Below, piece by piece: positions 29,709 to 41,900 of a stretch of DNA of 64,000 bases. The notes beneath the pieces are model-generated. The model was not told the origin of the DNA. It worked only from the letters and a program-made list of their open reading frames with translations, and did not search any database. Position 1 is the stretch's first letter, and every line of letters begins with the position of its first letter. A program made the translations under genes and the position numbers. The stretch comes from Paraescarpia echinospica (lineage: Eukaryota; Annelida; Polychaeta; Sabellida; Siboglinidae): contig CM034537.1 in the NCBI GenBank assembly GCA_020002185.1, positions 70,238,048-70,302,047 on the forward strand, read 5' to 3'.

Positions 29709-31695
29709 CTGTAATAAACACAAGATATACTTTGATGTCACTGACCGACTCCTCTGGGAATAAACACAAGATATACTTTGATATCGATGAATGACTACTG
29801 CAGGAATAAACACAAGATGTACTTTGATGTCACTGATCGACTCCTGTGGGAATAAACACAAGATATACTTTGATGTCAATGAATGACTCCTGCAGGAATA
29901 AACACAAGATATACTTTGATGTCACTGACCAACTCCTGCAGGAATAAACACAAGATATACTTTGATGTCACTGACTGACTCCTGCAGGAATAAACACAAG
30001 ATATACTTTGATGTCACTGATCGACTCCTGTGGGAATAAACACAAGATATACTTTGATGTCAATGAACGACTCCTGCAGGAATAAACACAAGATATACTT
30101 TGATGTCAATGAATGAATCCTGCAGGAATAAACACAAGATATACTTTGATGTCACTGACCAATTCCTGCAGGAATAAACACAAGATATACTTTGATGTCA
30201 CTAACCGACTACTGCAGGAATAAACACAAGATATACTTTGATGTCACTGACCGACTACTGCAGGAATAAACACAAGATATACTTTGATGTCATTGACCGA
30301 CTCCTGCAGGAATAAACACAAGATATACTTTGATGTCACTGACCAACTCCTGCAGGAATAAACACAAGATATACTTTGATGTCAATGAATGACTCCTGCA
30401 GGAATAAACACAAGATATACTTTGATGTCACTGACCAACTCCTGCAGGAATAAACACAAGATATACTTTGATGTCACTGACTGACTCCTGCAGGAATAAA
30501 CACAAGATATACTTTGATGTCACTGATCGACTCCTGTGGGAATAAACACAAGATATACTTTGATGTCAATGAACGACTCCTGCAGGAATAAACACAAGAT
30601 ATACTTTGATGTCAATGAATGAATCCTGCAGGAATAAACACAAGATATACTTTGATGTCACTGACCAATTCCTGCAGGAATAAACACAAGATATACTTTG
30701 ATGTCACTAACCGACTACTGCAGGAATAAACACAAGATATACTTTGATGTCACTGACCGACTACTGCAGGAATAAACACAAGATATACTTTGATGTCATT
30801 GACCGACTCCTGCAGGAATAAACACAAGATATACTTTGATGTCACTGACCAACTCCTGCAGGAATAAACACAAGATATACTTTGATGTCAATGAATGACT
30901 CCTGCAGGAATAAACACAAGATATACTTTGATGTAACTGACTGACTCCTGCAGGAATAAACACAAGATATACTTTGATGTCATTGATCGACTCCTGTGGG
31001 AATAAACACAAGATATACTTTGATGTCAATGAACGACTCCTGCAGGAATAAACACAAGATATACTTTGATGTCAATGAACGACTCCTGCAGGAATAAACA
31101 CAATATATACTTTGATGTCAATGAATGACTCCTGCAGGAATAAACACAAGATATACTTTGATGTCACTGACCAACTCCTGCAGGAATAAACACAAGATAT
31201 ACTTTGATGTCACTAACCGACTCCTGCAGGAATAAACACAAGATATACTTTGATGTCACTGACCGACTACTGCAGGAATAAACACAAGATATACTTTGAT
31301 GTCATTGACCGACTCCTGCAGGAATAAACACAAGATATACTTTGATGTCAATGAATGACTCCTGCAGGAATAAACACAAGATATACTTTGATGTCACTGA
31401 CCGACTCCTGCAGGAATAAACACAAGATATACTTTGATGTCAATGAATGACTCCTGCAGGAATAAACACAAGATATACTTTGATGTCACTGACCAACTCC
31501 TGCAGGAATAAACACAAGATATACTTTGATGTCAATGAATGACTCCTGCAGGAATAAACACAAGATATACTTTGATGTCACTGACTGACTCCTGCAGGAA
31601 TAAACACAAGATATACTTTGATGTCAATGACCAACTCCTGCAGGAATAAACACAAGATATATTTTGATGTCATTGACCGACTGTTATAGGAATAA
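29709..31695 (-). repeat. 46-bp intronic minisatellite, about 43 units, built from a 3' splice site
   Basis: The minus-strand unit is TGTGTTTATTCCTGCAG|GAG, then TCGGTCAGTGACATC and AAAGTATATCT. The real splice site next to it is TGTGTTTATTACAG|GAATCG, then TTCGGTGACACC. Around the cut 15 of 18 exonic-side bases agree. Each unit therefore carries a polypyrimidine tract and a CAG|G acceptor. Variation is limited to a few positions (ACTGACC/AATGAAT, CTGCAG/CTGTGG). The second copy of the locus has 28 units. Confidence 0.95.
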
Positions 31696-32293
31696 ACACT
31701 TTTTATTTAGGAGCTTCAACAGGGATGCAGTTGAAGGTCTGAACGTTTTTTGGGAGCCTGCAATCGCATGTTGAAAAATGCACCAAAAACCACACTATGG
31801 GCCTAACACATGGACTGTAGTATTAAGAGCAATATATAAATAAGCGCTTGTTAACCAGAAGAACAGATGTAGTATCTTTAAAACTGCCTACAAATACTGG
31901 TACAACAGCATATTGTTATTTGTGGCCCACCACAGCGACCCGGGTATTAAGTTGCAAAGGCCTATTCTGCACACGAGCCAAAAATCATCTTATCACTTTT
32001 TAATGACCAGCTTTCTTTGACAAGTAACCAAAACTCATAAAATAGATGCATCAAAGAAACCACATATTAAAAATCAACAGATAATATAAATCAAAATTAA
32101 ATCGTTTCTCAAAACGTCGCTTTTTGAAGTTTGCATAAATTTGAGCAATAACTCAAAAACTACTGAAGGTATTTCAACAAATGAGATATCATTTTCAAAC
32201 TTATGACCTGTGGAATACAAAAAGGTACACACAACTCCATATCAGAATGTTGCCCATGGCATGTGACACAGTCTACAGACAGTAAACACTCAC
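31696..32293 (-). other. Unique part of the last intron
   Basis: About 600 bases of intron between the donor at 32293 (GTGAGT) and the minisatellite. No other feature seen. Confidence 0.55.
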
Positions 32294-32506
32294 TTGTCCC
32301 TCTTGGACGGGGTGGGGTGGATAGGGAAGGTCTCGTCCCTGCTGTGGCTCCCGTTTCTCTCCCGCTCCATGGCCAGGGAGTTGCCCTTGAAGCAGATCAC
32401 CTCTGCCAGGTGCTCATGGGTCGAGCCGATGTACACTGCCCCTGGGGTGATCGCTGGCCCCAGGTACCGCGGGTTAAAGATATTGATGAAGGTCCTCGAG
32501 CCACAC
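32294..32506 (-). CDS. Penultimate exon of the same host gene
   Basis: It has a perfect donor (GACAA|GTGAGTG) at 32293 and is open for 213 bases. The acceptor is placed at CTGTGCTGTAG just before 32506, inside the last unit of the 21-bp repeat. An alternative at CTCGAG nearer 32495 is possible. The translation includes SRTFINIFNPRYLGPAITPG, VYIGSTHEHLAEVICFKGN and FPIHPTPSKRDK. The composition and motif density look like a conserved globular domain, possibly a beta-propeller-type end, but I cannot name the family. Phase 2 at the donor matches the terminal exon exactly (Lys codon AA|G). A duplicate lies at 48733-48945. Confidence 0.6.
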
Positions 32507-32815
32507 CTACAGCACAGGTAGACACATCTACAGCACAGGTAGACAAACCTACAGCACAGGTATACACAACTACAGCACAAGTAGACACACCTACGGCACA
32601 GGTAAACACATCTACAGCACAGGTAGACAAACCTACAGCACAGGTATACACAACTACAGCACAGGTAGGCACACCTACGGCACAGGCAGACAAACCTACG
32701 GCACAGGCAGACACACCTACAGCACAGGCAGACACACCTACAGCACAGGCAGACACACCTACAGCTCAGGCAGACACACCTACAGCACAGGTAGACACAC
32801 CTACAGCACAAGTTG
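32507..32815 (-). repeat. 21-bp minisatellite abutting an exon acceptor, about 15 units
   Basis: The plus-strand unit is ACACACCTACAGCACAGGTA-G. On the minus strand each unit contains CTACCTGTGCTGTAG|GTGTG, the same sequence as the acceptor used for the 32294-32506 exon. The plus strand stays open as VDTPTAQ repeats and the minus strand as CVYLCCR repeats, neither likely to be translated. Confidence 0.9.
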
Positions 32816-32999
32816 TGGGTAGTAGAGAACTCCCGCTGTTACCAGCAGAGTGGTGTGCTCTAGATAGGATGAAATAGAGGGGTGTGACATCCAGGAGGAT
32901 AGCCAGGGGTTAAATTGGCCTATGCAGTTAAGTCAAGTAACTAAATCAAGTTATATATATATATAATTTATCCCTTTACACCTCACATTATTTTATGAA
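32816..32999. other. Unique intronic spacer
   Basis: Short unique sequence with a (TA)n run between the 21-bp and 48-bp arrays. Confidence 0.5.
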
Positions 33000-35900
33000 A
33001 CATGCTCCGAAGCCCTGCAGCGTGCACACCAAGATATGGATGCACATAGTTGTTTTGAATCCATGCAGCGTGCACACCAAGATATGGATGCACTTAGTTG
33101 GTTTGTACTGTGCACACCAATATATGGATGCACATAGTTGGTTTGATTCCATGCAGCGTGTACACCAAGATATGGATGCACCTAGATGCTCCGAATCCCT
33201 GCAGCGTGCACAACAACATATAGATGCACTTAGTTGTTTTGTAGTGTGCACACCAATATATGGATGCACCTAGTTGGTTTGAATCCATGCAGCGTGTACA
33301 CCAAGATATGGATGCACCTAGTTGTTTTGAATCCCTGCAGCGTGGACACCAAGATATGGATGCACCTAGTTGTTTTGAATCCCTGCAGCATGCACACCAA
33401 GATATGGATGCATTTAGTTGTTTTGAATCCCTGCAGCATGGACACCAATATATGGATGCATTTAGTTGTTCTGAATCCCTGCAGCGTGTACACCAAGATA
33501 TGGGTGCACCTAGTTGTTTTTAATCCCTGCAGCATGGACACCAAGATATGGATGCACCTAGTGGTTTTGAATCCCTGCAGCGTGCACACCAAGATATGGA
33601 TGCACCTAGTTGTTTTGAATCCCTGCAGCGTGTACACCAAGATATGGGTGCACCTAGTTGTTTGAATCCCTGCAGCGTGGACACCAAGATATGGATGCAC
33701 CTAGTTGTTTTGAATCCCTGCAGCGTGGACACTAAGATATGGATGCACCTAGTTGTTTTGAATCCCTGCAGCATGCACACCAAGATATGGATGCACCTAG
33801 TTGTTTTGAATCCCTGCAGCGTGCACCACTAAGATATGGATACACCTAGTTGTTTTGAATCCCTGCAGCATGCACACCAAGATATGGATGCACCTAGTTA
33901 TTTTGAATCCCTGCAGTGTGCACACCAATATATCGATGCACTTAGTTGTTTTGAATCCCTGCAGTGTGCACACCAAGATATCGATGCACTTAGTTGTTTT
34001 GAATCCCTGCAGCGTGGACACCAAGATATGGATGCACCTAGTTGTTTTGAATCCCTGCAGTGTGTACACCAAGATATGGATGCACCTAGTTGTTTTGAAT
34101 CCCTGCAGTGTGCACACCAAGATATGGATGCACCTAGTAGTTTTGAATCCCTGCAGCGTGCACACCAAGATATGGATGCACCTAGTTGTTTTGAATCCCT
34201 ACAGCGAGTACACCAATATATGGGTGCACCTAGTTGTTTTGAATCCCTGCAGCGTGGACACCAAGATATGGATGCACCTAGTTGTTTTGAATCCCTGCAG
34301 TGTGCACCACTAAGATATGGATAAATCTAGTTGTTTTGAATCACTGCAGCATGCACACCAAGATATGGATGCACCTTGTTGTTTTGAATCCCTGCAGCAT
34401 GCACACCAAGATATGGATGCACCTAGTTTATTTGAATCCCTGCAGTGTCCACACCAAGATATGGATGCACCTAGTTGTTTTGAATCCCTGCAGTGTGGAC
34501 ACCAAGATATGGATGCACCTAGTTGTTTTGAATCCCTGCAGCGTGGACACCAAGATAAGGGTGCACCTAGTTGTTATGAATCCCTGCAGCAAGCACACCA
34601 AGATAGGGATGCACTTAGTTGTTTTTGAATCCCTGCAGCATGGACACCAAGATATGGATGCACCTAGTTGTATTGAATCCCTGCAGTGTGCACACCAAGA
34701 TATGGATGCACCTAGTTGTTTTGAATCCCTGCAGCGTGTACACCAATATATGGGTGCACCTAGTTGTTTTGAATCCCTGCAGCGTGCACACCAAGATGTG
34801 GATGCACCTAGTTGTTTTGAATCCCTGCAGCGTGTACACCAAGATATGGGTGCACCTAGTTGTTTTGAATCCCTGCAGCGTGCACACCAAGATAGGGATG
34901 CACCTAGTTGTTTTGAATCCCTGCAGTGTGCACACCAAGATATGGATGCATTTAGTTGTTTTGAATCCCTGCAGCGTGCACACCAAGATATGGATACACC
35001 TAGGTGTTTTGAATCCCTGCAGCGTGGACATCAAGATATGGATACACCTAGTTGTTTTGAATCCCTGCAGCGTGGACACCAATATATGGGTGCACCTAGT
35101 TGTTTTGAATCCCTGCAGCATGCACACCAAGATATGGATGCACCTAGCTGTTTTGAATCCCTGCAGCGTGCACCACTAAGATATGGATACACCTAGTTGT
35201 TTTGAATCCCTGCAGTGTGCACACCAAGATATGGATGCACTTAGTTGTTTTGAATCCCTGCAGCGTGGACACCAAGATATGGATACACTTAGTTGTTTTG
35301 AATCCCTGCAGTGTGCACACCAAGATATGGATGCACCTAGTTGTTTTGAATCCCTGCAGCGTGGACACCAAGATATGGGTGCACCTAGTTGTTTTGAATC
35401 CCTGCAGCATGCACACCAAGATATGGATGCACGTAGTTGTTTTGAATCCCTGCAGCGTGCACCACTAAGATATGGATACACCTAGTTGTTTTGAATCCCT
35501 GCAGTGTGCACACCAAGATATGGATGCACTTAGTTGTTTTGAATCCCTGCAGCGTGGACACCAAGATATGGATGAACTTAGTTGTTTTGAATCCCTGCAG
35601 TGTGCACACCAAGATATGGATGCACCTAGTTGTTTTGAATCCCTGCAGCGTGGACATCAAGATATGGATGCACCTAGTTGTTTTGAATCCCTGCAGTGTG
35701 TACGCCAAGATATGATGCACCTAGTTGTTTTGAATCCCTGTAGTGTGTACACCAATATATGGATGCACCTAGTTGTTTTGAATCCCTGTAGCGTGTACAC
35801 CAAGATATGGATGCACCTATTTGTTTTGAATCCCTGCAGCGTGTCCACCAAGATATGGGTGCACCTAGTTGTTTTGAATCCCTGCAGCGTGCACACCAAG

Positions 35901-38900
35901 ATATGGATGCACCTAGTTGTTTAGAATCCCTGCAGCGTGTACACCAAGATATGGGTGCACCTAGTTGTTTTGAATCCCTGCAGCCTGGACACCAAGATAT
36001 GGATGCATCTAGTTGTTTTGAATCCCTGCAGCATGCACACCAAGATATGGATGCACCTAGTTGTTTTGAATCCCTGCAGTGTGCACACCAAGATATCGAT
36101 GCACTTAGTTGTTTTGAATCCCTGCAGTGTGCACACCAAGATATCGATGCACTTAGTTGTTTTGAATCCCTGCAGCGTGGACACCAAGATATGGATGCAC
36201 TAGTTGTTTTGAATCCCTGCAGTGTGCACACCAAGATATGGATGCACCTATTGTTTTTGAATCCCTGCAGTGTGTACACCAAGATATGGATGCACCTATT
36301 TGTTTTGAATCCCTGCAGTGTGCACACCAAGATATGGATGCACCTAGTTGTTTTGAATCTCTGCAGTGTGTACACCAAGATATGGATGCACCTAGTCGTT
36401 TTGAATCCCTGCAGTGTGCACCACTAAGATATGGATAAATCTAGTTGTTTTGAATCACTGCAGCATGCACACCAAGATATGGATGCACCTAGTTGTTTTG
36501 AATCCCTGCAGCATGCACACCAAGATATGGATGCACCTAGTTGATTTGAATCCCTGCAGTGTCCACACCAAGATATGGATGCACCTAGTTGTTTTGAATC
36601 CCTGCAGTGTGGACACCAAGATATGGATGCACCTAGTTGTTTTGAATCCCTGCAGCGTGGACACCAAGATAAGGGTGCACCTAGTTGTTATAAATCCCTG
36701 CAGCATGCACACCAAGATAGGGATGCACTTAGTTGTTTTTGAATCCTAGCAGCATGGACACCAAGATATGGATGCACCTAGTTGTATTGAATCCCTGCAG
36801 TGTGCACACCAAGATATGGATGCACCTAGTTGTTTTGAATCCCTGCAGCGTGGACACCAAGATATGGGTGCACCTAGTTGTTTTGAATCCCTGCAGCATG
36901 CACACCAAGATATGGATGCACTTAGTTGTTTTGAATCCCTGCAGCGTGGACACCAAGATATGGGTGCACCTAGTTGTTTTGAATCCCTGCAGCGTGGACA
37001 CCAAGATATGGATGCACTTAATTGTTTTGAATCCCTGCAGCGTGGACACCAAGATATGGATGCATCTAGTTGTTTTGAATCCCTGCAGTGTGTACACCAA
37101 GATATGGATGCACCTAGTTGTTTTAAATCCCTGCAGCGTGTACACCAAGATATGGGTGCACCTAGTTGTTTTGAATCCCTGCAGCGTGGACACCAAGATA
37201 TGGGTGCACCTAGTTGTTTTGAATCCCTGCAGCATGCACACCAAGATATGAATGCACCTAGTTGTTTTGAATCCCTGCAGCGTGCAACACTAAGATATGG
37301 ATACACCTAGTTGTTTTGAATCTCTGCAGCGTGGACACCAAGATATGGATGCACCTAGTTGTTTTGAATCCCTGCAGTGTGCACCACTAAGATATGGATA
37401 AATCTAGTTGTTTTGAATCACTGCAGCATGCACAACAAGATACGGATGCACCTTGTTGTTTTGAATCCCTGCAGCATGCACACCAAGATATGGATGCACC
37501 TAGTTTATTTGAATCCCTGCAGTGTCCACACCAAGATATGGATGCACCTAGTTGTTTTGAATCCCTGCAGTGTGGACACCAAGATATGGATGCACCTAGT
37601 TGTTTTGAATCCCTGCAGCGTGGACACCAAGATAAGGGTGCACCTAGTTGTTATAAATCCCTGCAGCATGCACACCAAGATAGGGATGCACTTAGTTGTT
37701 TTTGAATCCTAGCAGCATGGACACCAAGATATGGATGCACCTAGTTGTATTGAATCCCTGCAGTGTGCACACCAAGATATGGATGCACCTAGTTGTTTTG
37801 AATCCCTGCAGCGTGGACACCAAGATATGGGTGCACCTAGTTGTTTTGAATCCCTGCAGCATGCACACCAAGATATGGATGCACTTAGTTGTTTTGAATC
37901 CCTGCAGCGTGGACACCAAGATATGGGTGCACCTAGTTGTTTTGAATCCCTGCAGCGTGGTCACCAAGATATGGATGCACTTAATTGTTTTGAATCCCTG
38001 CAGCGTGGACACCAAGATATGGATGCATCTAGTTGTTTTGAATCCCTGCAGTGTGTACACCAAGATATGGATGCACCTAGTTGTTTTAAATCCCTGCAGC
38101 GTGTACACCAAGATATGGGTGCACCTAGTTGTTTTGAATCCCTGCAGCGTGGACACCAAGATATGGGTGCACCTAGTTGTTTTGAATCCCTGCAGCATGC
38201 ACACCAAGATATGAATGCACCTAGTTGTTTTGAATCCCTGCAGCGTGCAACACTAAGATATGGATACACCTAGTTGTTTTGAATCTCTGCAGTGTGCACA
38301 CCAAGATATGGATGCACTTAGTTGTTTTGAATCCCTGCATCGTGGACACCAAGACATGGATGCACTTAGTTGTTTTGAATCCCTGCAGTGTGCACACCAA
38401 GATATGGATGCACCTAGTTGTTTTGAATCCCTGCAGCGTGGACATCAAGATATTGATGCACCTAGTTGTTTTGAATCCCTGCAGTGTGTACGCCAAGATA
38501 TGAATGCACCTAGTTGTTTTGAATCCCTGTAGTGTGTACACCAATATATGGATGCAACTAGTTGTTTTGAATCCCTGTAGTGTGTACACCAAGATATTGA
38601 TGCATCTAGTTGTTTTGAATCCCTGCAGCGTGTACACCAAGATATGGGTGCACCTAGTTGTTTTGAATCCCTGCAGCATGCACACCAAGATATGGATGCA
38701 CTTAGTTGTTTTGAATCCCTGCAACGTGGACACCAAGATATGGGTGCACCTAGTTGTTTTGAATCCCTGCAGCGTGGACACCAAGATATGGATGCACTTA
38801 GTTGTTTTGAATCCCTGCAGCGTGGACACCAAGATATGGATGCACCTAGTTGTTTTGAATCCCTGCAGCGTGTACACCAAGATATGGGTGCACCTAGTTG

Positions 38901-41900
38901 TTTTGAATCCCTGCAGTGTCCACACCAACATATGGATGCACCTAGTTGTTCTCAATCCCTGCAGCATGCACACCAAGATATGGATGCACCTAGTTGATTT
39001 GAATCCCTGCAGTGTCCACACCAAGATATGGATGCACCTAGTTGTTTTGAATCCCTGCAGTGTGGACACCAAGATATGGATGCACCTAGTTGTTTTGAAT
39101 CCCTGCAGCGTGGACACCAAGATAAGGGTGCACCTAGTTGTTATAAATCCCTGCAGCATGCACACCAAGATAGGGATGCACTTAGTTGTTTTTGAATCCT
39201 AGCAACATGGACACCAAGATATGGATGCACCTAGTTGTATTGAATCCCTGCAGTGTGCACACCAAGATATGGATGCACCTAGTTGTTTTGAATCCCTGCA
39301 GCGTGGACACCAAGATATGGGTGCACCTAGTTGTTTTGAATCCCTGCAGCATGCACACCAAGATATGGATGCACTTAGTTGTTTTGAATCCCTGCAGCGT
39401 GGACACCAAGATATGGGTGCACCTAGTTGTTTTGAATCCCTGCAGCGTGGACACCAAGATATGGATGCACTTAATTGTTTTGAATCCCTGCAGCGTGGAC
39501 ACCAAGATATGGATGCACCTAGTTGTTTTGAATCCCTGCAGCGTGTACACCAAGATATGGGTGCACCTAGTTGTTTTGAATCCATGCAGCGTGTACACCA
39601 AGGTATAAGTGCACCTAGTTGTTTTGAATTCCTGCAGCGTGTACACCAAGATATGGGTGCACCTAGTTGTTTTGAATCCCTGCAGCATGCACGCCAAGAT
39701 AGGGATGCACCTAGTTGTTTTGAATCCCTGCATTGTGCACACCAAGATATGGATGCACTTAGTTGTTTTGAATCCCTGCAGCGTGCACACCAAGATAGGG
39801 ATGCACTTAGTTGTTTTTGAATCCCTGCAGCATGGACACCAATATATGGATGCACCTAGTTGTATTGAATCCCTGCAGTGTGCACACCAAGATATGGATG
39901 CACCTAGTTGTTTTGAATCCCTGCAGCGTGTACACCAATATATGGGTGCACCTAGTTGTTTTGAATCCCTGCAGCGTGCACACCAAGATATGGATGCACC
40001 TAGTTGTTTTGAATCCCTGCAGCATGCACACCAAGATATGGATGCACCTAGTTGTTTTGAATCCCTGCAGCGTGCACCACTAAGATATGGATACACCTAG
40101 TTGTTTTGAATCCCTGCAGCATGCACACCAAGATATGGATGCACCTAGTTATTTTGAATCCCTGCAGTGTGCACACCAATATATCGATGCACTTAGTTGT
40201 TTTGAATCCCTGCAGTGTGCACACCAAGATATCGATGCACTTAGTTGTTTTGAATCCCTGCAGCGTGGACACCAAGATATGGATGCACCTAGTTGTTTTG
40301 AATCCCTGCAGTGTGTACACCAAGATATGGATGCACCTAGTTGTTTTGAATCCCTGCAGTGTGCACACCAAGATATGGATGCACCTAGTAGTTTTGAATC
40401 CCTGCAGCGTGCACACCAAGATATGGATGCACCTAGTTGTTTTGAATCCCTACAGCGAGTACACCAATATATGGGTGCACCTAGTTTTTTTGAATCCCTG
40501 CAGCGTGGACACCAAGATATGGATGCACCTAGTTGTTTTGAATCCCTGCAGTGTGCACCACTAAGATGGATAAATCTAGTTGTTTTGAATCACTGCAGCA
40601 TGCACAACAAGATACGGATGCACCTTGTTGTTTTGAATCACCACACCAAGATATGGATGCACCTAGTTTATTTGAATCCCTGCAGTGTCCACACCAAGAT
40701 ATGGATGCACACCAAGATATGGATGACCTAGCAGCATAAGGGTGCACCTGTTGTTATGAATCCCTGCAGCATGGGACACCAAGATATGGATGCACCTAGT
40801 TGTATTGAATCCCTGCAGTGTGCACACCAAGATATGGATGCACCTAGTTGTTTTGAATCCCTGCAGCGTGTACACCAATATATGGGTGCACCTAGTTGTT
40901 TTGAATCCCTGCAGCGTGCACACCAAGATATGGATGCACCTAGTTGTTTTGAATCCCTGCAGCGTGTACACCAAGATATGGGTGCACCTAGTTGTTTTGA
41001 ATCCCTGCAGCGTGCACACCAAGATAGGGATGCACCTAGTTGTTTTGAATCCCTGCAGTGTGCACACCAAGATATGGATGCATTTAGTTGTTTTGAATCC
41101 CTGCAGCGTGCACACCAAGATATGGATACACCTAGGTGTTTTGAATCCCTGCAGCGTGGACATCAAGATATGGATACACCTAGTTGTTTTGAATCCCTGC
41201 AGCGTGGACACCAATATATGGGTGCACCTAGTTGTTTTGAACCCCTGCAGCATGCACACCAAGATATGGATGCACCTAGCTGTTTTGAATCCCTGCAGCG
41301 TGCACCACTAAGATATGGATACACCTAGTTGTTTTGAATCCCTGCAGTGTGCACACCAAGATATGGATGCACTTAGTTGTTTTGAATCCCTGCAGCGTGG
41401 ACACCAAGATATGGATACACTTAGTTGTTTTGAATCCCTGCAGTGTGCACACCAAGATATGGATGCACCTAGTTGTTTTGAATCCCTGCAGCGTGGACAC
41501 CAAGATATGGGTGCACCTAGTTGTTTTGAATCCCTGCAGCATGCACACCAAGATATGGATGCACCTAGTTGTTTTGAATCCCTGCAGCGTGCACCACTAA
41601 GATATGGATACACCTAGTTGTTTTGAATCCCTGCAGTGTGCACACCAAGATATGGATGCACTTAGTTGTTTTGAATCCCTGCAGCGTGGACACCAAGATA
41701 TGGATGAACTTAGTTGTTTTGAATCCCTGCAGTGTGCACACCAAGATATGGATGCACCTAGTTGTTTTGAATCCCTGCAGCGTGGACATCAAGATATGGA
41801 TGCACCTAGTTGTTTTGAATCCCTGCAGTGTGTACGCCAAGATATGAATGCACCTAGTTGTTTTGAATCCCTGTAGTGTGTCCACCAATATATGGATGCA

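Larger units (their letters stand above)
29060..37700 (+). repeat. Segment duplicated at 46189-54140
   Basis: Collinear with 46189 onward at offset 17129 before the 46-bp minisatellite and 16439 after it. The 690-bp change equals exactly 15 units of 46 bp. Outside the arrays I saw only isolated transitions (for example near 29092 and 32001). In the 48-bp array the match continues to about 37700, with two single-base deletions in this copy (about 35713 and 36200). Confidence 0.9.

Noticed and set aside
32294..32506. Assignment to a named WD40/propeller family such as tomosyn or Lgl
   Set aside because: The impression rests on composition only. No diagnostic motif was found, so no name is given.
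32203..32877. Plus-strand 224-codon frame with VDTPTAQ repeats
   Set aside because: It overlaps the minus-strand exon with good splice sites, and its length comes from the 21-bp repeat.
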